Source of the DNA: Schistosoma mansoni
Lineage: Eukaryota; Platyhelminthes; Trematoda; Strigeidida; Schistosomatidae
Assembly: GCF_000237925.1 (NCBI RefSeq)
Contig: NC_031496.1
Span: forward strand, 17,876,245-17,940,244
DNA length: 64,000 nt
Direction of reading: 5' to 3'
Both the position numbers and the translations under genes were made by a program. The notes under the pieces are model-generated. The model did not search any database and was not told the DNA's origin. It worked only from the letters and a program-made list of their open reading frames with translations. Each line of letters opens with the position of its first letter. Position 1 is the stretch's first letter. Below are positions 35,091 to 47,300 of the stretch, piece after piece.

Positions 35091-35205
35091 CATCTTTGCT
35101 TAAAATGCTTGTGAATTAGGACAATATCGGGGCAATACACAGAGCATGTACATATGCCAATAAGAGACTGACTAATTGCAGTCCTAAACATCAATGGGAA
35201 GATTC
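35072..35205 (+). repeat. Inverted copy of the Sm-alpha 3' arm
   Basis: About 134 bases that are the reverse complement of 34797-34930 with only about ten differences. It abuts the tRNA-like head of the minus-strand unit, so the two 3' arms point away from each other and flank one head-plus-ribozyme core. Confidence 0.85.
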
Positions 35206-35224
35206 AAGTAAATAATACTAGATG

Positions 35225-35440
35225 AATTCAAACTTAACCTCATTGCACAAGCTAGTGGCTATCATGACTCAGTAGCTAAGTGGATAACACGATGACGTTT
35301 GATGCGAACGGCTTTGAGTTCGAGTCCAAGAGTGAACATCATCTCTGAGATGAAAGTACATCCAGCTGAAGAGTCCTAAATAGGACGAAACGCGTGTCCC
35401 GGATTCCACTGCTAACCACTATCCGTCTTTGCTTAATATG
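35225..35440 (+). mobile_element. Sm-alpha-like SINE, head and ribozyme part
   Basis: A plus-strand unit with tRNA-like head (TAGCTAAGTGGATAAC at about 35274 and GAGTTCGAGTCC at about 35319) followed by a hammerhead and the start of the 3' part (CTGCTAACCACTATCCGTC). It ends near 35440, before the 3' arm. Confidence 0.85.
35356..35411 (+). ncRNA. Hammerhead ribozyme, core intact
   Basis: Core CTGAAGA (35366-35372), perfect stem II GTCC/GGAC (35373-35376 and 35383-35386), GAAA (35387-35390), a short stem III and a cleavage triplet ending at C35398. Stem I (CCAG with CCGG) has one A-C mismatch. The core is complete, so activity is plausible. Confidence 0.85.
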
Positions 35441-36730
35441 CATGTTTCTTCTAAAATCAACAAAATAACAATTATTGAATGTATCAATCATATGACATGT
35501 ATAAAATGATACCCATATTGACATGTTTATCTTTACCATTATTAATAATTGCATTATTACTATATTTGTTGTATATGTGAGAAATTTCCCATCCAAAATG
35601 TTTTGAATTAAAAGCCAACTAATTCTATTCTTTTTACCACTTTATAATTATTCAACTAATGTCAAACTTAATTTCAACCAATTTTCAGTCTTGATCATTC
35701 ATACAAGTCCATTGTATGAAATTATCTTATTATGAAATTTGTATATCAAATTTAAGAACAACAGCTGATTATTCCGTCTCTTTGTACTTTAGCTTCCATA
35801 AATGTAGATTATTGTAGGCTGTTATTGCTTTAAGAATTAAATGAAATAGTGAATAGCCCCAACTGGTTAAATTACAAAGGCAATCATATATTTACATGCT
35901 AGTTTTATTGGATAGTATTAACATAATCGTAGAAACATGCAATTGTAAATTTGTTACTTCTTCGGCCAAAATAAAACTACAAACACCTCTATCTGTATGA
36001 ATGAATTAGAATCTATTCGTGAATACTTCAATAAAAAATCACAATTCTTTCCTAATAGTTTTTTTTCAATATTTTTTTGAAAGGATTGTTAGTTCTCTGT
36101 AACTAATAGCAACCAATCTGAATTATTAAACGTGACGAGATTATAGTTTATGGATAGACTTCGTGTGATACTTGTGTACTTGAGAAACTCTAGCCACTTA
36201 CTAGAGTCAAAGTTGGACTACAAATTAGTGTAAGGAATTAAGATTAAGAATTAACGTTATAAATTACGATTAGGAATGAGAGCTAGATTTTTCATAACAA
36301 ACTGAAATAATGTATGATGCCAAAATGCTATTTTGCCATATGGATGAAATAATTTAACTCAAAAATCTTGTAAAATAGGTGACAGAATTAGCTTTGTATT
36401 GAACTCAAAATGCTCGAAATCTGTCAAGAAATATCCTTTTTGATCATTCTACATTAAAAATGATGTTAGGCGGATGAAGCGACCATTTCATTTTTACATA
36501 ACACATGAATGAATTAGTTTTTGTTTTTAATCTAATTCGTCAATGGTAAACTGATGAAGTAAGAATGCTAAAATAGATAACGGTATTTACACACGACTAC
36601 ATTATATTAGTATGGTTACATTGGTTTAACCCATAATTTATAGTAATCCAAATCGATGGAATAAATTACTAGGTAAAGTGAATAGTAACATGTAAGTGAA
36701 AAACTGACAGGATTATATTCTAAACAAATA
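35441..36730. other. Intergenic, nothing recognised
   Basis: About 1.3 kb of AT-rich DNA without a recognisable gene or repeat. Confidence 0.6.
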
Positions 36731-36734
36731 TAAA

Positions 36735-36757
36735 ATGAATAATAGAATAGAATAATA

Positions 36758-36789
<32 letters not shown>

Positions 36790-36803
36790 GAATAATAGAA
36801 TAA
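36735..36803. repeat. (AAT)/(AATAG) microsatellite
   Basis: About 70 bp of AAT triplets edged by AATAG repeats. Confidence 0.92.
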
Positions 36804-37149
36804 AAAATATTTCTTGGATTTCCTTCTTGGGAAAAATTCAAAAATAGAGTCTATCCCATCGTTCACCTTCTTTCTATGTGCTTGATGCTTACTAAGTGAA
36901 GAAAAGTATAATTTCCATAGTGTTTATGATATGAGACAAGCCAATAATAATAATGGCCTAAAGCGTACATAGTGCTGTTAAACTCTCCGATTGGTTGCCG
37001 CAGCCATTAAAACAGAACAGAGGATGACGTACCTAGATGTAAATTTGCACGCTGATCGGCAAAATAAGTATACATGTAGGTAACAATGGAAAATGCATGT
37101 ACAACTAATACATATTGAACATAAATATAATTGTATATACTATGCTATA

Positions 37150-37680
37150 AAATTATTATTTATTTAAACACATAAATATTGGTACAAGGAAGCACCAGAT
37201 ATATATGCGCCTCACAAATCTCATTTGATTTGTGTGAGGGCTGTGATACTGCCCAGGTGCCCAGACTGAAGCAGGTGGTTTTCTTAGGGGGCCACATCCC
37301 CAGCCTTTGACCTAAAGATCTGATCCACAAGGCAGTGGAGCATCTCGAAGCGATGCATTCCCATGGTAGCCGGTGACCAACAATTGGTTCATACGCCATT
37401 TGTTCCCTCAGAATACTAGAGCCCATGTGCACCATTGGTTTGGAATCAGGGTTTTCCAACTCCCTTAGGTGGACTTTCCGTGTCCACCAACCTGGTTAAA
37501 GCGCCGGGGATTCGCTTTTCGTCCTCTCAATTTCGTAAATGGCACCACCGCCACGAGAAGGCAGTGAGTAGGACTTCCCTGACAGAGGTTATATACGCGT
37601 GGCCATGTGAGAGCATTTGGAGAGGGAGAGCGGACTCTCCCCACTCTCGGCCATACCAGGGCATTAGGGGAAGAAATGTA
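37150..37680 (-). mobile_element. Short retroposon (family A)
   Basis: A nearly complete minus-strand copy of the roughly 540-bp retroposon, close to the copy at 51982-52519. It starts at its 5' end near CCAGGGCATTAGGGG (37655-37670) and ends in an AT-rich tail near 37150-37165. A 99-codon open frame (37160-37459, minus) differs from the 52-kb copy by one residue. No clear target-site duplication was found. Confidence 0.88.
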
Positions 37681-38825
37681 TTTTATTCAGATTATGATTA
37701 AATTTCCTTATTACCATAAGTTTTATCTTTTAATTCTAACAAATTTATCAATAACGATTTTGTAGGTGGTGATGAATCTTCAATCTAAATGTTTTTGTAG
37801 CTATTAGAAAGATTCAGAAAATATTATCATGAATACCTTCACATCTAGGATAATGAGGTTATTTAGCAGTATATCTACAATATTCTGATCGGAAAACTGA
37901 TATTAATTCTTGAAAAATCAATTAACTTCTTGAAAGTACAAAATTCCAACAAGTTTTACTGATTCTATTGATAAATAAATACTAGTTTACATAGATAATG
38001 TTTCTTTTTTTGACTGAAAACTGGATCTAAAATCATATGGTTATTTTAAGAATAGTTCAAATTTGTCTCTGTACTCATACTTTTACTATCAGAGTTAAAA
38101 ATAAATAAACAGTCTATTTTGATAGTATTAAAAGTTATAATTTTGATCAGTTTAATATTATAAAACATATCTTTAGAAATATACTCACAGTTTTTAGATC
38201 CAACAGTTAGATAATAGATTATGTAATAAATATTGAATTAGATTGTTCAATAATTGATAATCCATCCATCTCAACGTTTGATCATTACGATAATGTAATT
38301 AAGTTGAAACAAAGTTTAATGAGTAGCTGAAGTGTATTCAGATGATATGCCAATAATATTAGATGCTACTTTAATCCTTTATCTGGTTACAATTCACTTA
38401 GTTGTTTCTTTAAAGTGAAAATATTTTCAAAAGACGTTAGGAAAATTTGAATTTATGGTACGTTTGACGGAAAATATTTGAATACCACTAAATTTTGGAT
38501 GGAAGCTGAGAATTGAATATAGTACAAGTATTCACCCATTCCCTATTCAAGACTCGTCAACTAGATAAATCTAAATCCTAATTCTTCGATTTTCACCAAA
38601 TTATCATAACTCCAAAAATTATTATCCATCAGTCACCAACTTATTCGTTGAGTATGACATTTTATAATTTGTAAGGGTTTGTACATTCTCGCTGTTGATA
38701 TTCAAGGGACTATTTGATAAATCTACATTAGAATATAAGTTGCTCGAATAGATGCCTTGATATTATATATATATATATATATGACCATGCAATATCATGG
38801 ATTGATTGGAGTTAAACATGAATAC
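37681..38825. other. Intergenic, nothing recognised
   Basis: AT-rich DNA with a short TA run at 38763-38781. No gene seen. Confidence 0.6.
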
Positions 38826-38965
38826 AGTTGGATTCTAGCTTAGTGGTCTAGAAGTTAGGCATTCGTGCGCGAGATCGATTTGTGCATGTGAGGTCGTGGG
38901 ATGTGCACTGCTGAGAAGTTCCATAATAGGACGAAACTATCATCTAGTAATTTCAAGTTTTAAAT
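38826..38965 (+). mobile_element. tRNA-headed SINE fragment with hammerhead remnant
   Basis: An A-box-like TAGCTTAGTGGTCTAGAAG begins near 38838; a weak B-box position follows, then GTGCACTGCTGAGAAG and ATAGGACGAAAC (38925-38936). The last piece is the stem II/GAAA part of a hammerhead. The CTGANGA core is altered and no cleavage triplet is clear. It relates to the minus-strand element at 26.8-27.2 kb. Confidence 0.6.
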
Positions 38966-40130
38966 GGTGGTATAGTATTGATCGGTTCATTATTACTGCG
39001 CTTTAATAAAGGTTGGTAATATTTAGAACAATGACTAATAGGAGAGCCTGTTTGTTACTGAGGGTTTGTTCAGTTCGAAATGTCAGTAACTGAATAGTAT
39101 AAACTCTTATAAACGATCTCTTTTTTATGTTTCATGTTATCATAGAGAAAGTTAAACAGGAGATGGATGTAGTTTCAGTTTATATATACATGTATATTTA
39201 TCACTGTCAATTCTGATTAGTTTGAAACCAGTTTGTTGAATTTGGCATACATCTATTATTTGTACATGTTCGTTTAATAGAGTAGTTTTAATATTGCTGA
39301 ATTGTTTTTCGTGAATATAAAGTAATAGTTTTTATTTATCTGATCATGATTTCTTATTTTTTCAATAGAGGCATATGGACTCTGATTTATTAACCATACC
39401 AGTTTTTACTGTATTTGGCTAATGAAATGTTATTCCGTCATATCAGCTCATTGTCATTCTATTGGTTATCAATTACACATTTATAAATTGTATGTAGATA
39501 GTTTAATAAAAAATATATTCAATACCCTTATAAATTACACCAAGATTGTCTGTGCTACCTGTATGATATTTTTAATTAGTTGGTTTTAGAAGTGCTTAAA
39601 GTCAAATGAATACGCAAGTTATGATAGATTTCATCCGTTCAAATTCACTACGCGCTTGATATGGTCAAGTTTGACTTGAAAAAAGTACATGAATAAATGA
39701 TATTGCAGGTATTCGGGTAATTGGCTACCAACTGAAGTCACTTTGAAACCTATACCTTATTGAAAACAATAAATAACAGCGTAAAACAGTTACCATATGC
39801 AGATTAATATATCTGACCATACAAATTAGTGTAGATTTAGGGTAGTTTAAACCTGTGATCTATTAGTTGAAATACAAATGCTTTAACAACTAACTTACTA
39901 TTTACTGTAGTTACTATATTATCATGTGATTTTAAGGAATTTAGCTTATTGGCTAAATTAAAAATGTACAAGTTTAATAGTACATTTCTCTGAGTGCAGT
40001 TTAACTGCAAATGTATTTGATCCCAACCAATTTCATACATTTTCTTAAGCCGGTTACATTCCTAAACTACCATGTTTTAACAATGAGATACAGAATAAAA
40101 AGATTTCGGGAAGATTATTCACCACCACCT

Positions 40131-40345
40131 TTGACTTGATCTTGTATAATTATCAATGTTCATTTTATGGTGTAATGTGGTCTAGTCTGCTCATATATAA
40201 ACTATGTATGTATGAAATATACGATTCATATACCTCAATGGCTGATATTTGTATTCTGCACTGGACGTGCTGGGTTAGGTGATAAGTTACTATATAGTGA
40301 ACCAATGAGGATTCAGAGTTGAATCAAGGCTTCTCGCGCTGTTTC
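40131..40345 (+). repeat. Dispersed repeat R2, copy 2
   Basis: Inverted relative to 30205-30325. Matching blocks are 40131-40196 and 40298-40345; the roughly 100 bases between them, with TATATAAAC-like sequence, are absent from the other copy. Confidence 0.7.
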
Positions 40346-40920
40346 GACGCATCATTTGGACAAAAACATGAAAGTCGGTATTCTGGTTAGCAATTTCATC
40401 ACGTGTTATTTGAAGGACCACAGAAAACAACAACTATGTTTTTAAAGGACATTGAGTTAATAGACCAAATTTGAAACCACAGCGTTAGTTAGGAGGACCG
40501 GAAGAAGTATATGTGAGAAATCCTCTATCAATCAGTAGACAAATGAAATAAAACTCAAAAATTTACAATGGACCGATAAAATGTCCAAGGGTGTATGAAA
40601 CGGAACTTCTACACTAGGATCATTGGATAAGAGTGAATTCACCGCAAATAGATTCTAGAGGGGTGTTACAATTACTTATTTTAATGAGCAAAAATTGCTT
40701 AATAGAGTAATAGCGACCAGTGTAGAATTTAAAATGTAACATTACTTAAGCTGTTCAGTGAGTAGGTGAACTAGTGATAAGAATCCCACTATTCCACTAA
40801 ACGCATACTAACGAATGATTAATATTATGATTTAAATAGATATCGATTGGAAATAGTTGTTTGAAGTGAAGTTATACGAAAACTTAGAAGGAAACCTATT
40901 GAATAATATATTTATCCAAT

Positions 40921-41010
40921 ATGTCAGTCGGGTCAGTCAGCTACAACGTAGGACCAGGCACATATATGCATAGGTTCAAGTTGCCATACCTCACTAGCAC
41001 AACAACTCCA
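40921..41010 (-). mobile_element. RTE 3' end fragment (Perere-3-like)
   Basis: About 85 bases matching the extreme 3' end of the RTE at 50555-50640 in reverse complement, including the GTCAGTCAGCTACAACGTAG end and the GTTGCCATACCTC block. An extremely 5'-truncated insertion. Confidence 0.88.
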
Positions 41011-43999
41011 ATATGTTGGAGTGAATGAACAGTTTAGAAAACATGTCACAGAATAGAGACTAACACATAAAAATAGCTTAGTAGGTATTTACCATTGATA
41101 TTAATCTTGTTCGTTCTAATGAACATTACTGGTTGACGATGCACGATCAAACATCCTCACCAATTGACCGGCACAGTGTATAAAAGTTTCTCCTCCCATC
41201 TAAATAATCACCCTAGTGGTCTCAAACCAATCTATCAAAACTATTTTCTTTTCTTTCTACCATCACTGTCTCCTAGTTTCAAAGTTTGCAAAAACCTCGG
41301 GGCATTGTTATCCGTCGCTGCAGTATGGCGTTGTCTTCATATACAATACTGATGACAGTTTGAATTATTCAGATATCATCACTAAAACGGGTCACGGAGA
41401 TTGTTGAATTTTACTGCGATCACGAACTGACTTAATTTAGACAACTTAGATCGATTCACAATCTCGATAAAGTGTGCGCTGTTTTATACTTTCTTTTTTA
41501 AAAACATACAAACCTTCCGTTTGTAGGCTTTTTAATGCATTGTTTAAAAATTCCAAAGTAACTTCTTTTGTTTAAACATAACGTTACTATTTTATAAATA
41601 TGAAAAGTTCCATATCATTGATGAAAAAGACGTTCGATTCTAGACTAATTAGTTTACTTAATATCCTTTAGCTTCTGCTTATTTATCCAAGTACATTTTA
41701 ATATTACAACCTGACATATTCATATTTCGGGAACAATTCTCAAAGTACTTTGATTTTTGGATAACTAATTGTGATGAAGTAGAATTTTTTTACACTAAAT
41801 TGTGATCTATACTGTTGCATTATCTAATTAGTACAGTAAGCTAACATTTTTCTAAAGCCAATCAACACTCATATATTAAAAGCCTTATTTGTCAAACAAA
41901 AATACTTCCAAAGAAGTTGGGATAAATAATTTTTCCGTTATACACCCAACGGATACTCCCTACTCAGTTTAACATAAGCAACTAGCGAACCTAGCACTAT
42001 TTATGGTTCATCCATGGCATTTTATGCAATTTCTTGGTTGCCACTATACCAACTCACTCGATTAATTGATAGTCACATAGATTAGGTTAACGTTTTCATT
42101 CACTAAACAATATATAATAGTGAAGCTAGACCAAAGAATGAGGTTTGGATCCAAGAGAATTTCAGTGTGGGTTAATATCGTAAATTATATATGCACACAT
42201 AAATTATCCGATTAAAACACCATAATAGTATTATGGACATCTTAACGAGCGTCATAATTGTGAAAAATTGACTTTTAGCGGTTTGTTCATACTTTGTAAA
42301 TGTCGTCTCAGCGATTTTTACATTGTGTATTATTTGCCGACGCTGGAAGTGGATGGAAAAAGCGATGAGCTAGTATGCCTATGAAATGACGCCTTGATAT
42401 GTTAAATAACTACGTAGATTTGGAATCTATCGCTTCATCATGATTCCCTGATTGTTCAGCACTATCAAATATCGCTCAGAATAGACGTTAGTCGCAACGT
42501 TGCTGTAGTATATTATAACAACAAGGTTCATTGGCGAAGATGATTAGCTCTTGGATGTACTATTTACTAAATATTATTCCTATTTATTTCCTAATCATTT
42601 GTAGTATACTTCCCATTTATCTATCCACATTCAATTAATGTGTGAAGCATTTTTGATTTAGTGACCCAATGTACTAGAATTTATATGCTTTAAATAAATA
42701 AAGTAAATTATATACACACAAACCATGTGATTTTAAACGATTATTCTGTCAATTTGATAAATGATTTCAGTTTGTATCATATACTAGCTGGCTGGTCAAA
42801 ATAGACGAAAAAATTACTTTATTAAATGGAGTAGATACGTGTAAAGATTTCAGATAATTAGGTGTATAGAAATGCTGTCAATAAATCCACATTTAAAATG
42901 ATTAATGTAACATCTTTGCGTGAGACAGCAATAAACATTAATCAGTAATAAGTGCTAGCATGTAATTTTTACAAGTCAGTAACCTTTCTACAAACACTAA
43001 CTCTCAGTCTTCTTAGCCAAAGAAACTTACACCCTTGAGGAGAATTAAACCGTTCCATGTTAATTCTTTGATTATTGTGTAAAATGAAAACATCACAACG
43101 GACATTACTATTTGTTTACGCAACACATAATGGAGTTAGCAATAAAAATCAGAGTATCTTTATTTCTGATAATTCATGCTACCAACCATGTACTTTATGG
43201 GACTGCTGGAGAAACACTTTTGTCTTGATGATTTGACAATATGGGAATAGAGTATCAGTGTTTACTTTTTACGTAATATGGATCTTGCAGAATTCACTTA
43301 GAAAAATCCACTCAAGAGATTCGTTGAAATTCATGAATTCAATATAAAAACAGGATTATAATTTTTACTACATGTTAGTCATATTTTTAATCATATCTGT
43401 GAAGGCGATGCAGTATCACTGACTAATGGGCAATCTTTGTAAGACCACACTGAAACCGATGAATTGACTTTAAGAGGAATTGTAATCATTGAGGACTGAT
43501 TATCTTACAGCTTATATTGCTTTATTCAAAAAGTGTTCTATAACTGTGTTTCACTATGATAAATTTGAAAAAATGTTACACATTGTTTATAACATATTGA
43601 TCCCTTGCTGTTAATTTTAGATTTCAGATGTGAAGCTGGGTAATACAAATTGGAACACTGTAGAGAACATCAGACCTCTGAAGATTACAAGTAAGCCTTG
43701 TCCACAAGCGCCAAATAGTACAAAACGTACGTCAAGCGTTTTTTATAAACTTCTTCCGACTAAATAACAACTCTATATAGTCCACACAATGTCGAACTAC
43801 TTGGAGTAGTGGACACATTCCGACTAGACTAATAGAAATCAATCAGAAGTAAAAGACCAAACAAATATGAAGCTGGTTACTAGTCAGTGATCAATATAAT
43901 TCCACCATGCTCTAGGTAGTCATCATTTAATACATTTAATCAGGAAATACACAGAAACAATGATTTTAAGTGTCAATTATTATTATCACTATGGAAAAA
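41011..43999. other. Intergenic, nothing recognised
   Basis: About 3 kb of AT-rich DNA with no recognised gene or repeat. A short stretch near 43620-43700 follows an acceptor-like TTTTAG but shows no family similarity and no long frame. Confidence 0.55.
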
Positions 44000-44005
44000 C
44001 AAATG

Positions 44006-44011
44006 TTTATT
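44006..44011 (-). terminator. Candidate poly(A) signal of exoc8
   Basis: AATAAA on the minus strand, about 165 bases downstream of the stop codon at 44175. It is well placed, but other A-rich hexamers are nearby. Confidence 0.5.
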
Positions 44012-44174
44012 TCAAATAAATAAAATTGAGAATATCAATAAAACAATAAACAGCTGTTAAACTATTAAAACATTATATCAAAATAAGGGTTTAATTTTTT
44101 TTTTTTAAAAAAAGAGAAAATAAAATAGAAGAAAAGAATTCCTCCCATCGCCTTGCTCAACGAGAAAAAACGGT

Positions 44175-44396
44175 TTATATAACATCTTCTTCGTCTACAA
44201 CATTTGATTTTTTCGCAGCCGCGGTCGCCACCACCGCCACTTCTTCTTCTTCTAAACCTTTAATACTTTGAAGTGATGCTTTCAGATTAGAGACCAGTTG
44301 TTGGATGGTTGAATTTTCGGAACAATTTAAAATATGACTAAATTTGGGCACAATGGACTTGATTAAAAATTCTAAATTGATTATAATGATAGATTG
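44175..44396 (-). CDS. EXOC8: exoc8 terminal exon
   Basis: Codes for the last 73 residues: a helix NLEFLIKSIVPKFSHI similar to human NASFLYETVLPVVEKRF. A run of glutamates, an Ala/Val-rich stretch and an acidic end VVDEEDVI follow before the TAA at 44177-44175. The acidic tail is not conserved with human. Confidence 0.9.
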   Translation of the reverse strand, partial: QSIIIINLEFLIKSIVPKFSHILNCSENSTIQQLVSNLKASLQSIKGLEEEEVAVVATAAAKKSNVVDEEDVI

Positions 44397-47300
44397 CTAA
44401 AACAAAAAGACAAAAACAAAATGTTTACAAGGAAATTTACGTGAATCATGAATTATTTTAATTACATAAATAAAAATTAACCAAACAAAAGTTATGAACA
44501 TACAATTTCATGGCTAAAATTATTGTGATTTCTCATGTAACTAAATCAGGTATTTATATATAGGTTTCTAGATGACACGATTACACCATTGATACAGTAA
44601 GCAATACACGAATCTGGTAGTTAGGCCTTAGTTTTACTCGGTTGATAAATGGCCTACAAAATCGGAATTCGACGAGCGTTTATATTCTACATGAATTCTT
44701 AAATCCATCTTTCCAGTTTACACCACGAACTGATCTTAGTTTAAAAAAAACACATTGAAAACCAAGAAACACTGGACATTTGTTTCGGGTATCTATGATC
44801 CGACCAGGGATCAAGGACAAGACTGTCAAGTTTCGCAACAAGCGCCTAAGAGTTAGACAGCTGAGACGGCAGTTAGTAGCTTAAATCATTTTGCGGTATT
44901 GAGCAACCATACTAGGATAAAATAGATGTCCAGTGTTTTTTTGGTTTCATTGTCTAAGATCAGTTCGTGATACAAGCTGGAAAATTGAATAATCTCCACA
45001 AACATTCCACCCATCCAGTAACCTTATTTTCTATTATAAATATTCTGTATACATGTATAGAATTCTGTCATATAAATACAATTTACTTTGCTATACAGTT
45101 ATTATTCGTCTAATATCTGTTTACTAAAGGTATTTTGTCAATAATTCGGATATTTTTAAAAAGTACTCATCATGTACACTATAACAAAATTAACTAGATC
45201 AACCAAAGCTAAGATTTGGTTGAACATTACAAATAGATCAAGTGAACAAATCAAGTTGGAATGTTGTAGGTTACTTACTCTAGCCGGATCAGAAATATCA
45301 ATAGGTGAAACACGTTCAAAACAATCCAGTTCTGAATTTAATGTTTGTACAAAACACGATGTTAAAGTTAAATCTAACTCTGAACAATTTAATAGATGGA
45401 TGCTTTGAATAAATTGTCGTAGAGACCGAATAAGGTAATATGTACTCATTGTTAATTTTAAACCATCTGAAAAATAATAATAAAAGGATAGTATACTATG
45501 AAAATACAAATTATGTAGAAGCAAATTTACGATTGGTTTTATTCTCAAGATAACACATTCTTGAATTATATTGGATCTGTGTGATCGAGCTGTTTACTAC
45601 GAGAAATTGTATTATCTAGTTCGACAACCGACTTCTTTGCTTATATTGCTTGTAGGACCAGTGATCCTTTTTTAAACCGCTAACATAACGAGCTTTTCTT
45701 GGGCTATGTTTCAGTAACTGTAAATAATGACGGGAGAACCTTGAGTGCTTGTTGACGCACAAGTTACTTCCTATCAGAAGAGGAAGATGACAGGGAGAAT
45801 GATTTTTTATTGTACTCTTTACTTACGACTTAAAAACGATACAATAATAAACTTCAAATAACTGATTGCGTGGCAACATAAATCAAAAATTAAAGTGCAT
45901 ACCCAACTCAGTCGTGAATGAAAGGGAATGATGTATCCAGAATAGTGAGATATATCACAAATCTTTATGCGTCAAACGATAGCTTATGAGTAGGAGAACA
46001 CAACAAAACAATAATTCAACTGTCAGAACTGATATAGATGAAAAGTGGCTTCAACCTGCGATCCATTAGTTTAAAAGCAAACAGTTAAGTCAGTGAGCAA
46101 CAGCTTCCCACTGAGATCACCTTTAGCCAAATTTGAAACACAAATAATTAAAATACCAACCTGCAAAAGTTTTTGCAGACTTAAATAATAAATAGTAGAT
46201 ACTTCAAAATGCTTGCCAGTGGTTATGTATTGTGTCTCACTTTTTAGCATTAAAATTCTTGTATCTAGTTGACTAAGAACTGTGACGCAAGTGTAGCGAA
46301 CATGTGTATGTAGTCTAATGAATGTGGAGGACCAACAAATGCTCAAACCATTATATGTTTGAATGTTAACTAACGTGAAAATCGTAGACGTAAGAAAAAC
46401 TTAAACTATACAAAGACAAGTTTTTAGAAAATGTAAAGTGATGGTAAGAACTTATGTAACAATGACTGTAAAGATGAATAAATTAATATGAGTCAAGTTT
46501 AAAAAAGACACAAGAATGGAGAAAAGTAGTTCAGCATTGACAGTACAAACAAACAAAAGATATTAGCCTAATTAAATGTTATAAACTAAAGTTATTAAGG
46601 TAAAGTATGAGTCTGATATGGAAGATCCACCTAGGGGAGTTGGAAAACCTTGATTCCAAAAGTTGCTGCATATGGGCTCTAGGATCTTTAGGAAACAAGT
46701 GGTGTATGAACCTATTATTGGTCGCTGACTACCATCCCGATCGTTGCTGATACCTTGACGTGGTGGTCGGGCTTGCCTATCATGATGAAGCAATCGAGCT
46801 ATGCTGGCTGGAACAATCGTTCCTCGAGGTCCTACCATGCCAGACAGGTCGGTTGAAGAGCGGTGAGACTAAAAGCAGCAAACCCAAGGTCCGAAGGCGA
46901 AGTCGTACTGCTGACTGTACAGAGGTGTGACAGCAGTAAGGTGTTTCCTTCAGACAACCAGCATGACAGCGATGCTGCCTTCCCACAAGGAGGGGTGGGG
47001 TTAGAAAAGGTCGACCCTAAAAATGCACACCTTGCCGTATTCTACGGATATCCGTCTCCGGCGGTAAGGTCCTTCGAAGAACGGAGCTAACACAAAAACT
47101 ACCCACAAAAAGGTCGTGTGTGACCGACCTCAAGCAGTTGTCCCTTGGGCACTGCGGTCACGCTCTCAGGTCATTAAGACCACTTCTAACCCAATTTCCT
47201 TTTCAGGTACCTCTAGAAGAATCCTTCCACGGTGTGGGCAACCGGGAAGTGATAACTGCCCTCATACCTCTAACAACACTCAAGACCACTGTATTCATAA

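Noticed and set aside
36735-36803. CRISPR-like or regulatory array
   Set aside because: Simple AAT/AATAG microsatellite in a eukaryotic genome.
46863-47090. 75-codon frame in the RTE 5' region as an ORF1 protein
   Set aside because: No motif or family resemblance; noted only within the RTE entry because some RTE elements carry a small first frame.
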